Shown one piece after another: positions 36,416-48,987 of a stretch of 64,000 bases of DNA. Within the stretch, counting starts at the first letter, position 1, and every line of letters starts with the position of its first letter. This DNA is from Crocodylus rhombifer. Lineage: Eukaryota; Chordata; Crocodylia; Crocodylidae. The translations under genes and the position numbers were made by a program. The notes under the pieces are model-generated. The model had not been told where the DNA came from. It saw only the letters and a list, made by a program, of their open reading frames with translations, and did no database searches. The stretch covers positions 186,001 to 250,000 of the forward strand of contig JAVSML010001079.1 in the NCBI GenBank assembly GCA_038503035.1, written 5' to 3'.

Positions 36416-36465
36416 CTTTTCTTATACATAGAAAACAATAACTTTTCTTATACAAAGAAAACAAT
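36414..36465. repeat. 26-bp tandem duplication after CR1 tail
   Basis: Two 26-bp units with one mismatch (AACTTTTCTTATACATAGAA type) lie directly against the CR1 3' end. Confidence 0.9.
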
Positions 36466-39400
36466 ATTCCTAATTAGTGTCTCAGCCATTGTTGTTTAAC
36501 TGCCTTCAAGTTGCTTATCCCAGATGTTGTATCTCTACAGTTGCTTCATTTCTTGGTTCCTTTTCATAATAATGCCTTTGATTTAGTGGTGTGAAGTTAG
36601 ACAAAATAACATCAAGCAGGTAAACTTAGGTACATAGAATATTCATAAAACAGAATGTCGACATTGGTTTCATTCACCACAGCACAGAAAGCATCTTCTC
36701 CGTGATTTTTTCATGGAGATGGATAACAATTGTATCCCTGGGGTGTGATGTTACTCATGCCCTCACTTGAATAGAGGGATCTTGGGATACTTGGTAGCTG
36801 GTGGCCCTGCTCAGCTCCCTGGGTAGGTGCTGCAGGGTCTCTGAACAGAAAGCCTCCCCTGATAAAAAAACAACAAAAAACCTTGCAGACTGTTATAAAA
36901 CTATTTACAGAATTTAATTATTTACAGGATAAAATGTAACTTATATAATAAAACAAATAAAATGGTGGCACAGCAGGGAACAGGGTCTGGGCTGCAGGTT
37001 CTAGCAGTTCCCCCTGCCCAGCACAGCCTCCCACCACCCAGCAGATAGCCCTCCCTCCCTGGCCCCTGCCTGCCACCAGGGCTTCTGGTGGGCTGGAGCA
37101 GACCCCTGCCCCCCCCCCCCCAGGTGCTCCCTCTGGCACCCTGAGCCTGCTCCTCACCCAATTGCCTTCTCATTTATGGAGAAAACCAGGGCCCTCTCCC
37201 ACCGGTCCTGTGACCTCCCCCCACTCCTGGTGCTCACCCACGCCACACAGGGGGTTGCAGGAGGGTCTTCCCAGGCTCAGGGTCTCCTGATGGGCAGGCC
37301 CTCTTTGGTGTCTGTCCTGGTAGGGCTCCAAAATGGGAAGAGAAGGAAGAAAGGATAGCTGTCTCTCACCTCTGACTGCTACTTCTGCAGGGCTCTGACA
37401 GGGGCTTTCCAAGTCACAGCTGTGGTGAGGTCCTTTTCCTGGCCTCCAACCTGTCTCCCCACCCCATCTCTCTTTTCCTTTTCTTCTCCTCCCCACCCCA
37501 GGAAAAACTGCTTCCTCTTTTAAAATAAGCCTTCTCAGCCAATCCCAGACTAGGACTCTTCCAGGGCTTTTGTTAACATTTGTCCCATTCAAAATCCCTG
37601 TTGGGTCACTCTTCCCACTTCAGAGACCACTGCCTCCAAATCAGCTTCACTTGCCCTCAGGGAAAACAAAGTTCCTACTGGAACAAACTCTCTCCTCACA
37701 CAATGTCCCTTTGCAGGGCAGCCCTTCCTATGTATTCAGGTGCGTACAGTTATAATGCTGCTACATAATGGTAGGTGTTTTTTTCCCCCCTCACAGTGGT
37801 CCATTCAGTTGTAACCTGCTGGCTAAAACAATGGTGTCTGTGTCCCATCTCTGTCATATAAGCAGAACTGGAGAAAAAGAATTAGGTTGCAGAAGAGAGT
37901 CATGAATTGTACTGTCAGTGCCTGTGTTGTCCACAGTGCTTGGGATGCTAAAAAACATCTAAAAAATAAATTAGATAGTAGATCTGATGCACCGAATCTG
38001 GGAGAGGAGGTTGTAATATAAACCTTCCTATGCTTTCCTAGCCCTCTGCCCTCAGTGGTTAGACACTGTGAGGATAAGTACTTGCTGCTCCTTATTCCTT
38101 CTGAGGTTATGCAAAAACGTATGTCTAGTTTTCAGCTGCTGTTTCATAAATCCTTCACCTGCAGGCACTGTCAAGGGCATGGGCTGAATCCCCCATGCCA
38201 CACCTCCATGCCTACCGGTATAACTCCATTTTTGTGGTGTTTGGCTACTCACAGTCCCAGCCTTTCTACAGTTCTAGCCTCCTTTCCTGACTGAGTTTGT
38301 GGTGCCTGGGGTTAGGCGAGCAGAAACTGCATCTGGCAAGGTCTTTGTAAAGCTGCAGATGCCTAGTGGCAGTGCAATGGAGGAAGAGCTGCTCTGCTCT
38401 GTGAAGGAGGGATGTGCCGTGACCTGTGGTTCATGACATTGCTCTGTAGAGAGCCCAGAGTGGAGCAGGCTGTCCTATCGGCCACCTTGAGCTCACTTAA
38501 GACATGTGAGTGGTGAGTTGCACCAGGAAACTGGCTGACAGACTAGAACAGACAAAAGGGAAAGAATGTAAATGATCTCCTCAGGGGTAAAAACTCTGGT
38601 GTGGGAGAAAAGGCCAGTGGAGATAAGATGGGTTTATTTTTAGCTTTCCAACTGATCTGAATCCAGAAAGCCAGATGCTGCTCCTTCTGATAGGTGAGTG
38701 CCTGAAGACTTTCATGCTATAGTCCCCCTAGATATAAGCTCCTTATGAATGAAGTAAGATTCCACGCTGAAAAAGAAGTGAGGATGATTAACAACAGCTC
38801 TGCTCCCTAATGCTATTTAAAGCCCAATCTGCTCTACATCGATAGAGCCAACATAGCTCTGGAAAAGCAAGATGGATTCTTTTCTCCAGCAGAATTGCTT
38901 GGCAAAGGGAAGCTCTGTTCTTGCTCACTTGCTTGTTTCCAGCTCTGAAGCACCACAGTACCTAGGGACCTGACTACAGTGTGCAGGATTCAGCTGATGC
39001 TCAAAACAGAACAGATGAGACTTGAATTAGGGTCCACTGCCATGAATCCAACAGCTCTGTTGAGTGAGGTGAAGGGAAAAACAAGACTGACCTGTGAAGA
39101 GATGACTGTTTTTACAAGGGGCTGCTGTTTCAGACATGACACACCAGACTCTAATATACATACTGAGCTTTTAGCCAAGTAAGATCCTCATTGGACCGGC
39201 CTGAGTATAACTGAAGGAAAACAGGAGTGTTATACTATGCCACATCAGCACATCCCTGTATTTCTGGTGGGATGTCAGCAGCCATCTCTTTGGTAGGTCA
39301 GACAGCAAGCTATTATCAGGAGCTCCCACATGCAGAGCAGCCATATCCCTGTTGCTCCATGTTTTGGGAAATGTGGCCTATTTACTGGAGGGGTAGTTTG

Positions 39401-40929
39401 ACTTTTTGGCTAAACCACCCATTTGCCAGGAGGATGGAAGTTCACATACAAATAAATGGAGAAAAAGCCCAGTGACTGTCCAGTGTGTCTCATCTCTTGA
39501 CTCTTTCTGTAGGGCCCTGCAGTTCTTTTTGGCTTCTTGGTTTACAGAACTGGATGGCAGCTGGGCAGGAATTTGACCAAGGAAATGAATGCCCAATCCA
39601 GTTCTCCAAGCCACTCTCTAGCAACTTCCTGAAGGTCATTTGCTTCACTTGCTTGTAGGACTGTCCTCCACCGGACACTTGTACCAGCAGTTTCAAAATA
39701 TAGAAACATCCTTTATTTGGACCTTCCTCCTCCACTCATCCAGCTTTCCCAGTGCTTTTACTCAGAAGCAGGAAAGATCAACAGACTGTTTCCTCTTAAG
39801 TTCATTCTGAACTGGAGAAAGGCAATTCTTTACATAGTTGTCCCTTTTCCTCAGAATCCCTCTGTTCTGGGCAAGGGCCAGGAACATGGTGAGGCTGCAC
39901 CTAGAAACAATTGCAAAGGGTCAATATGTCCTTTGATGCTCTCATGTGTGTTCCAGCTAGTTTTGCTGGACAGAGTAGGGTAGGGTAGGGTTGGAGAAGT
40001 GGACTGAGTATTCATCATTCTTCAGTTGACAGGTTGGAAGGGGGCAGAAGAAGAGACAGCTTCATTCAGCGTATAGGATACAATCCTACCTAAATCTTAC
40101 ATAGTGCTTCAGGTATCACGTGTTGCATAATAATGCAAAAAGACTCCATTTAAAAAAAATTGACCCTGGTGGTTCATTATTATGACTGAGATCCTGCAAG
40201 TGCAGTTATCATTCAGGCCACACATACATATACAGACTTCCTGGTGCCTCCTCTAGGCAATCTCTGCTCCTCCTTCCAAGTTCTATGAAAATTCTTGTGT
40301 CTTTCCTGTCGACCAATGTTGCTGTTGTATCTTTTGTACTAGTGTTTGCTGACTTGTTGAGGCCAGGGGTTATTAATACATAGCTTGCACAATAGATGTG
40401 GCTTTTACTGCCAGCCCAGTGAGGCAAACTTAGATCTCAAAGTCCTTCAAATGTCCTGGTCTCTGAACCAGTCATACATTTTGCTTGTGTTTTTGCTGTG
40501 CCAGGGGCTTTCTTCCACCATGTTTCTGCCTTCATAAAGCTGGTTGACATTGTGTTTGTCCTCTGTGTTGCTGACATTGCTCATTCCTTACATCAGGCAA
40601 TCTGGTGACTGAGGCTGTTTCTAAGTTGTCCACATCCTGGCCTGGCCCCATCTATCTGGATGTGCTGCTATGTCTCTGCAGTTGTCTTCAGCTTCATCTT
40701 CACTGTCATCAAGAGCCATGACCTCTGTTCTACTCCAGCTTGGACTGCTGACTTTTGTTATTGATTCATGTGAGCGCACTCAGCAGGGCCAGAGGTGACC
40801 AGGCAGAAATGCTCCATTCCAAACAACACAGTCAGTAGCTTTTTTACCTATGGAGCTGTTGGTTGAAGCTGCAAATCAGCTTCTTTGCTGTAATGGGCAA
40901 CCTCTTGACTGCATCTGTGCCCTGCGTGC
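36466..40929. other. unassigned DNA with GC-rich island-like stretch
   Basis: No host exon recognised. 36.96-37.56 kb is GC-rich with a 13-C run (37109-37121) but few CpGs, so it does not look like a promoter island. The short overlapping frames there are compositional. Confidence 0.5.
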
Positions 40930-43900
40930 CATTTCCCACAGGGCTGCATCAAACTGCCCTCACAGGAAGCAGAATCTTAGTTCTCTTACCCATAAGTCTC
41001 TGTGGTTGGCCACTATCCAGGAGGGTACATTGGAATGGTCTGGCATTGCCAGTGAATATTCTTTCTTGGTTTGGCATTGCCATTAGTCTCTGGCTTGTTG
41101 TCCTGCCTGCTCTGTGCCTTCCTATTGATCTGAGGTACCCAAGGGATAATATTTGCTCAAATTCCCATTTAACACTATACGGTTTGAATTCTGCTGCAAT
41201 GCCCTGTGGTCTATTGTATGAGCACAGCATGTCAGGTGCACTCTACCTTGCAAAATGAAACTTCAATATCCAGTTTACTCCTGAGTGCCTTCCAGATAAT
41301 CCAGCTCCTGGAAATTGGACTAATAGTTCACTGAAGCAGCATAGTTCCTGTCACTGAAAGTTACCAGACCTGTTAACTTCGACTTTTTCCCAGGATCAAG
41401 ATTTTTAGAAGGTTTCCAATTCTCTTCCTGTTGTCAAACGATATGCTCTTTGCACACTTCATTCTGTTCTGTTTTCACTCTCAATTGGGCATTCATGCCT
41501 GACCAGCAGTGGATACATGTTGGCTTATCTCAGGTTTGCCTCTTTCCCCATGTGTGAAGCATATATCCATTTTAGGATGTCATCTCTTAAGCATTGTGGG
41601 ATTATGTACATGGTTCTGCTAGGTTGTCTGCTAGGACTGGTTTTTCAGTAATGATTTTCTTTAGTCTCACTCTCAAGCGTCTGTTCCAGGTCTCTGACCA
41701 TTCCCTCACTGCAGTGTATGAAATAGCTCAAGAGATCTTGGGACAAACAGAATCTGCAAACATTATTGGTCATCCCTATAAATTACCAGATTTACATATC
41801 CACTCTTTTACTGGACCTCAGTTTCTCAGTGTCCAGCCAGAGTCCTTCAGAAGACTCAAAAAATATCTGCTATAAAATGCCTTTGTTTCTCCTCGGATTC
41901 AACTTGATTACATACAGCCAGATGTGCAAGTGTCACGGTCCTGGATTGCCTTTTCCTTGACATCTCCTTCTCTGACAATACAAGTTTTATCACATATAAT
42001 CTTGATGCTTGGGAGTCCCTTTATTTACTGGTTCATTTTACTTTGGAACATCAGAAGGTGTGGCAAAGGTGGTCAGATGGCTGGATGGTTGGCTTAGCTC
42101 AACACGCACAAACCACATTTTATCACCCTGAATAAATTTGGTAGTATGTCTTCAAACATTGACAATGGATAGTGATTCCTTGAGTACAGCCCCTCAGTTG
42201 AAATCTCCTGATGTTTTTCTCACTACTTCCAGGCTGCTGATCCATTTTGCACCAGTTAAAATGGGTGCTATGATGCTGCTTCATCTTTGCAGGTTTTTGA
42301 TTTCTTTCTTCAGTGCCCCCTACCAGGACTGATGGAATTCTGCATTTCAATGCCCTATGGGCTGTGCTGTTTTTACTTAGTTTGTTAGGTGAACATCTCC
42401 TTGAAATATGTCCTTGTAGTCTGTTTCAGTGCTGGATAGTGCTTATGGTGACTGGTCTCTCTCACACTGAGGGTATTTTTCCTGCTGTAATGCAATCAAA
42501 TCCATGGCTTACAATTGCTCTATTGCCCACCAGTGGCTGACACTTGTGTGCATCAGCGACTCTACACTTGAGCAGTAAAAGCTCTCATTTCATGGGTTTC
42601 TGATTGACAATCTTCATGGGCCTACTGGTTATGTTGCACACCATCCACATCCTAGTTAAATTATCAGGGCAACACTGCTACTTATTGGTGTTGCTGGGAT
42701 GCCAGTGCAGCTGGCTCCAAATCATAGCTAGAAATGAACTGGCCATTGATCTTATAGATTAGTTGCAGATATGACAGTAGAATAGCTGGTGGTCTTCAGC
42801 AGTACATATACATCAAGGGTCCTTTGATTCATTACAATCACATACTTGATATCCAGCTTTCATTGGAAATTTCTGTGTCCTTGATCACTGTAAATGCTGC
42901 TGCTTTTTTATTCCAACATGAGCTGCATTTTGGGGAACATGAAGTTGGGGACACACTTCTCTTACTATTGCCCAGGGGTGGGACAATTTTCTTTCTTCCT
43001 TTCCTGTTGCTTTTGAGTACTGCATTTACACTTAGCCATGTTGCCTGTATTCTTAGCTATTCTGCTTCATGTGTTCTTTTATCCTGAGCCTCTCTACCGG
43101 TTCCACACTGATAACTGTTATTGTTTCAGTCGTTTCCTTAAGCTGTGCCGTTTGGATGCATTTTCCTTGGGGTCAGTCAGTTTCATTAAATACTTTCTCT
43201 TGGAAGTTAGAACACATGTTCTATTAAGATCCTCTCTCTGATTATGAAATCTCCAAAATGATATTTGGATGACAGAGTTCAGTAATATAATAGTTCTGTA
43301 ATATAAGTATCTATTTCCTCTTCAGCTTCTTGGTTTTGGGTTGAAATCAGTCTCTGTTTACAGTTTAATTCTATCATGGGGCATATCACACAGATGCTTA
43401 TAGCAGCTTAGATGGTTATAGCATATAAGCTTATAGCCTTGTGATAATGTCTTGCTCACTCCTCTTCTTTTTTTTCAAATAACAAAAAAAAAAAAGCTGT
43501 ACCTTCATCTCATTTTCATCTCCCTCTTATCAACTGCTTATACAGACTCATAACTTGCTTCTTCATTTGTGTAGAATACTGTGGCTGGAAATCCACCTGT
43601 CACTGTGGTCAGGATCTCCATTTGCTATCTGTCTGTGCTAATACTATCTGTTGCTTTGTCTGCCTATCAATCACAATCCTTTCTTTGCTGTGGGTCTCAC
43701 TAGAATCCACAGTTGCCAACAAGGACCTTTTGCTGGGTAATAATATGAAAGGGGTCTGGCTAGCATTCAAAGCATGTGCAAACCCACTGATATCCTTCTG
43801 CATCTTCCAAAATCTTTCTTCTTCCAGCCTGTGCTCCTCCATGCAGGTCATTCCACACTGTCTGTATAAGAGGAAGACCAAAAATATTCTGGTGTAAAGG

Positions 43901-43930
43901 CACCTGCCCCTGCGTAAGGATGTTAGCATT
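40930..43930 (-). pseudogene. Ty3/gypsy retrotransposon relic (gag-pol)
   Basis: The minus strand carries shuffled-frame remnants in gypsy order. A possible gag start lies at about 43.93-43.61 kb (a charged helix EEHRLEEERFWKMQKD). RT traces lie at about 42.33-42.0 kb (KWISSLEVVRKTSGDF, then HLTTFATPSD). The integrase linker and core lie at about 41.5-41.25 kb (WSGMNAQ, VTFSDRNYAASVNY, FQELDYLEGT, FHFAR). The integrase C-terminal part (KWEFEQIL, PQRLMGKRTKILLPVRA) lies at about 41.15-40.95 kb. Each segment has stops or frame changes, and the DNQY-type catalytic stretch reads CSYNRPQG instead of a DNGPQ-like sequence. I found no paired LTRs. Such elements copy themselves through RNA and integrate the cDNA; this one is dead. 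Confidence 0.8.
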
Positions 43931-44922
43931 CAGTCATATGACATGATGTTGCTTCTGGATTGAATAAACTGTAACTTTTGGCAGCACATTTTTGGTGGGA
44001 ATGTTCATATTTAAGAGTTCAAGCATTTCGTCTCACAATATTCTATAGAACTGACTTAAGAATCATTCTTTTTCCTGACTATAAACTGTTTCACCAGTAC
44101 ATGTGTGGAAAATGTCTGCAAAGAGGTACAAATACAGACACAGATTCACTTGAAAACGTGACAGATACATTATTTTTGCAGCACTTACCTGGCTTCACTT
44201 TTAGGTCAAGTCAGGTTCATTTCCCAACGTGGCAATTAAAACCTGACACTAAAGTCCAGATGATCTGACCTAAGCATTAATGAATCTCTCCACTAAAGTC
44301 AATGGAACAACTGTGTAGAATTGGTGAGAGACATGGACCAAGCTGGTTGTCACAAGAGCTGGGGATTTTTAGACGACTGTTTCTTACAGCTGTTATCTCT
44401 GCTGTCTTTTCCAACAGTTTTGCACACACCAACACATGAAGTGCCACTGTGTCACTGTTTACTGCTAAACCAGTGACAGAAAAAGTATTTTTCTCCTCCT
44501 ATGCTACAACTGCCAACAGTAAGCATTCAGTAACATAATGACCAGCCAGTGTGAGACTGTTAAAATTACCTCATAAATAACTCCTAATGCACAGAGAACT
44601 ACAAGTTGCCATGGCTTGTGGATAAATTACTCACTGCCATTATGGGGCATTAAACCATGGCTAATACGGAGTTCTCCATAGGGGATTCATTAAACACCAC
44701 AGGTCTCCTATGGATTTAACTGTCAGGACTCCAAACTGCTCTTGGTTGTTGTCAGCACTACAGTATTATTAGACATAATGCACTTCTACACAAAAGCATC
44801 AAGGATGCTAATAGACCAGGAAAATGACTGTCAAGGAAAGAGAAATCCTATGCATGTGGAGTAGAATGGTGCTTGTAGAAGGTTTTAGAAGTTTTGAGGT
44901 TGTTCTTCCTTTCTTGCTATCT
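43931..44922. other. unassigned DNA
   Basis: No gene recognised; it may include the leader region of the gypsy relic. Confidence 0.5.
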
Positions 44923-46190
44923 GATTTCATAGACATTAGGGCTGGAAGGGACCTCGGGAGATCATTGAGTCCAGCCCCTGCCCAAAGGGCAGGAAGTCAG
45001 TTGGGATCATAGGATCCCAGCAAGATAAGCATCCAATTTTCTCTTGACGGTGTTCAGTGTAGGTGCCTGAACCACCTCCGCTGGCAGACTGTTCCAGACC
45101 TTTCGGGCTCAGACAGTAAATAAATTCTTCCTTATGTCCAGCCTGAAACGGACTCCCAGTATTGCATAACCGTTCAACCTCGTCATCCCTTGGGGCGCTC
45201 TGGTGAACAAACGTTCCCCCAGATCCTGGTGGGACCCCTGATAAACTTATAGGTGGCCATCAGATCACCCCTGAGCCTACGCTTTTCCAGGCTAAAGAGC
45301 CCCATGGCTCTCAGCCTGTCTTCGTAAGGTCTGTTTTCCTGACCTGTGATCATGCGCGTGGCTCTTCTCTGGACTCTCTCAAGCTTCCCCACATATTTTT
45401 TGAATTGTGGAGCCCAAAACTGGGCACAGTACTCCAGCTGCAGCCTCACCAAGGCCAAGTGCAAGAGGAGAATGATGTCCTGGGATTTGCTTGAGAAGCA
45501 TCTATGGATGCAAGTCAGCGTTTTGGTTGCTTTACTAGCTGCAGCATCACATTGCAGGCTCATGTTCATCTTGTGGTCAGTGATGACCCCCAAGTCTCTT
45601 TCTTCCATAGTGCTAGCCACCGTAGCACTGCTGAGCCTATAAGGATGCTGCAGGTGTTTCCTCCCAAGGTGGGGAACCTTGCATTTTTCAGTGTTAAACA
45701 CCATCAGACTCTCATCCACCCATTTGCTGAGCCTGTCTAGGTCATCCTGGATTGCCATTCTGTCTTCAGGTGTGGATGCTTTTCCCCAAGGTTTGGTGTC
45801 ATCGGCAAACTTGGCCAGTCTGCTTCTGACTCCAATGTCTACATCATTAATAAAGATGTTGAACAATATAGGACAGAGCCTTGGGGGGACCCCACTGGTC
45901 ACAGGGCACCATGACAATTGACTTCCATCAATTACCACCCTGTGGGTCCGACCATGGAGCCAATTTCCCAGCCAGTGAATCATGGTGGACCCAAGGCCAC
46001 AATTGGCCAATTTTGCCAAGAGGTGATCATGGGATACCAGATCAAAGGCTTTTTTGAAGTCAAGATATATGACATCAATCTGTTCTCCCTTGTCCAGGTG
46101 ATGGTCACCTGATCATAAAAGGAAATCGGATTGGTCAAGCGAGACCTACTTGCAAGATCAGAACAGAAACTTACCTCAGGTACCAGATGG
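44923..46190 (-). mobile_element. CR1 LINE, RT half, 5' truncated
   Basis: A minus-strand frame from 46019 to 45183 (278 codons) covers the RT palm and C-terminal part. It starts just after DFKKAFDLVSHDHLLAKLAN, which is in another frame at about 46.05 kb. It then shows HRVVIDGSQLSW, a damaged motif B/C turn (GVPPRLCPILFNIF, where GVPQGSVLGP-like is usual) and an intact FADDTK. The C-terminal part has ERDLGVITDHKMNMS and FWAPQFKK. The 3' tail starts TCATAGACATTAGGGCTGG at 44.93 kb. It is closest in appearance to the copy at 58.4-62.6 kb. Confidence 0.92.
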
Positions 46191-48050
46191 GGAGGTGCTG
46201 ACAATCCTTAGTGTGTACCCATATTTAGAGGTATAATAATCACTAAGAAAATGTTTACAATGGCCTTTTGTAAGCAATTAGCACTGCCATAATATTCACA
46301 GTAGTTATAGGGCATGCATTATTACATTTTTATTATCTTATTTATCATGGCATTAATACACATTATTTTTTATTGTGAAAATCGTGGACATTTATTATTA
46401 TTTTAGTTTTTGTATGCATTGTATGTAATTTTGCAATGATCTGTAGAAGGTATCTATGATTACATTTTAGTACGATATAATTTATTACTATTTATTATAA
46501 TGTATTATTACTTGGAATTTTACAGCTTCTGTTTGCACTTAATTACTGAGGTTGCTGCATTTAATACCAGGATGGCATTAACTAGGCAAAAGTTGGAATA
46601 ACACCCCTTGCATCAGAATCTTCCACCTTGATTCTGCCCCAACCTTCACCCACATTTCAGCTACGTATAAGGGTGCAAAGCTGATGTGTGTGTTCAACTA
46701 CCAGTGAGGCCTGCTGAACAGTGTATCCAGAGGTAGGAGTCACAGCCTGATATGCTGTGGGTACCTGATCCAAGACCACTGAAACCAATAGAAAGATTGC
46801 CATTGATTTCAGTGGGCCTTTGTCTGTGACCTAAAGTATACTAAATAAACAATGGGGAAGTTTGCACAAGAAGGTTGAGAGACTATGAACAAGCTTTGCT
46901 TTCCTGTGCAGAGGCTAGCCACAACTGCAGTGTGGAGTGCAGGTACTGTGCTAGGCCAATGCAGCCACTAGCACTGCATTCCCTAGCATTTGCTCCCGAA
47001 AATTACACTAAAAGTCCCAGGCTCTGTCTCATTGGCAAAAAAATGGCTAGTGACTTGAAGCTACAGTTAGATCCTAACCCATTAGGAGGCTGGGGATTTG
47101 ATATTTCTAGAGTTTATTTTCCTCTGTAGTGTACAAAATAAAAAGATGATCTATGGTTATTATTTAATCTGCATTTGGAAAACTACTTTTCCAGGCCCTG
47201 TTTCTGCCTCAGTAGGATACAAATAACTCCCACTGAGATCAAAAGGGGAAGGAAAAAGGAAAATAATTAAGTTATATTATTGAACTAGGAAAGGGGTTAC
47301 CAATCAGTAACCCTTATTTGCAGCTGAACTATACTTTGCTGAGTAGGGAGGAGGAAAAAGTAGCCTAGTTTACTAAAGCCCACAACTTACAACACTGTAA
47401 AGTAGAAGTAAACCTAATTCTTCTCCATAGCCATGCTAGAGTGGATAGGACCTATAGGATGTTGTCATTGTCCTAAGGTTCAGACCCTTTTTTCACTGCT
47501 GTAATTGACAGTGGCTATGAACAGATATTGCCCTTGCCCTGGGGAAAAAATGTTTTCTCCTGAGACAAAGCATGAACATTTAGATGACCTGTTGCTTGCT
47601 CTAGGGCAAAGCCCCAAAGCATTCATGGACTATGGAATGCTAACAGTTTGTTCTATGCTATCATGATGGGTGTCTGAATGGGTTATTCCATGATGTCAAT
47701 GTGGCGCAAGCAGGCCACTCAATTCTCCAGGCATCCAACCATATACCACTTGGACCCCAATCCTGGCCCCTCATGACCTCTATGTAGTTATTCTGGCCCT
47801 ATTCACAGAACTCTACTGGGCAGAGGTGACAGACCCCAGGTGGCCATCTCCACCTACTAATTGCCCTGGACAGTGACTTGCCAGTCATTTTATGCTTGCC
47901 GCCCACCCAGGATGAACACTGGATGCTGAATCTATTGAACCAACCTCAAACACCACTAAGCACAGGGACATCCATCTGCCTAACCAGCTGTCTCTCTGGG
48001 AGGTCATCAAACCCATTCACCATCCGTTGAGATAAGTTGGATTTTCATAC
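46191..48050. other. unassigned DNA, partly very AT-rich
   Basis: 46.23-46.56 kb is rich in TTATTA/ATTTATT words. No gene or terminus is seen in the remainder. Confidence 0.55.
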
Positions 48051-48052
48051 AC

Positions 48053-48470
48053 TTAGGGCACGTTTACACATGTGCATTTACTGTGTAGTAAACAAAATAA
48101 CTGTGCAATATGGGCATGTGTCTACATGTGCACAACCATACTGCACAGTAAATATGGTGACTTATGCTGACTTGAGTGTAAATTTGATACCTGCATCATG
48201 CAGGTATCAAATTTACGCCTAATTAGTTACTGCAGAATAACACACATATACATGTGTTACTGTGCATTAAGCACATTAAAGCTGTGTGTGGGGACTGTCT
48301 TGGGATTAATTTTAGTCCCAAGTCAGTCCATACACAGCATTAATGCACTTTAATGCCTGCACATGTAGATACCTGCCTATTCCCACTTCCTGCACAATAA
48401 CTTTCAGTTTACTGCACAGTAAATTTAAGCTGGTGTAAATGCATGTGTAGGCACACCCATACGTGACTAT
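48053..48470. mobile_element. inverted-repeat MITE with internal palindromes
   Basis: The left end AGGGCACGTTTACACATGTG and the right end (reverse complement GGGTGTGCCTACACATGC) form imperfect terminal inverted repeats. The interior is a series of hairpins, including a perfect 39-bp palindrome (48178-48216) and a longer imperfect one around 48279-48337. Non-coding. No target-site duplication is recognisable. Confidence 0.65.
48178..48216. repeat. perfect 39-bp palindrome
   Basis: Two 19-base arms (GTAAATTTGATACCTGCAT and its reverse complement) around a single central C. Confidence 0.97.
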
Positions 48471-48534
48471 TCATCTTTCCTTCACCCTGGCCTCTGAGTC
48501 AGAGTGAAGCATTGTAAACAAGTGCAGCAGTAAT

Positions 48535-48880
48535 TGGACCAGAGAGGAGATAATGGATCTTATTGTCATCTGGGCTGAGATAAAGAATTAGTGGGTGCTC
48601 TAGTTTAGTCAGGCCACCAAAACAAGGTCGTCTATGAGTGGATCACAAAGGAAATGGTGCCCTAAAGACATGACCATGACTGGACCTAGTGCCAGTCCAA
48701 GTTCAAGGTACTTAGGCAGTAGTTTTCAAGGACCTGGGATGGCAGGCATGTGTTGGGTGAATATGGGGTCATATCCCCACTATAAAGGACTATCCTGCAT
48801 CTTTGCAGTCATTGACACGGTTATGTCCAAAAATGTGGTGGACATTCAGGCAAGTAATGAGGGCTCCAGTGCAACCATAG
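48535..48880 (+). pseudogene. Myb/SANT-like DNA-binding domain relic (probably Harbinger-associated)
   Basis: WTREEIMDLIVIWAEIKN at 48535 onward, then in another frame NKVVYEWITKEMV, RHDHDWT and CQSKFKVLRQ (48.61-48.72 kb), follow the Myb/SANT-like trihelix domain found in Harbinger-encoded Myb-like proteins and in many transposon-derived vertebrate genes. Conserved tryptophans are kept. At least four in-frame stops and frame changes destroy it. A plus-strand frame running from 48634 into CR1 DNA is a chance fusion. Its likely partner is the minus-strand transposase relic at 52.95-53.4 kb. Confidence 0.65.
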
Positions 48881-48933
48881 TTGAAGTCACCCAGCCCTCT
48901 CAGGCTAGCACAGCAGCTCAGGCGATGAGCCAC

Positions 48934-48987
48934 ATCATGAGCTGGTGGGCTTTAAATGACATCAATGAGCTGGTGGGCTTTAAACTA
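48934..48987. repeat. 27-bp tandem duplication at CR1 ORF1/ORF2 junction
   Basis: Two units containing GAGCTGGTGGGCTTTAAA lie next to each other just upstream of CR1 ORF2. Confidence 0.9.

Noticed and set aside
36960..37560. GC-rich block as a CpG island or promoter
   Set aside because: CpG dinucleotides are few and no transcript-like features follow.
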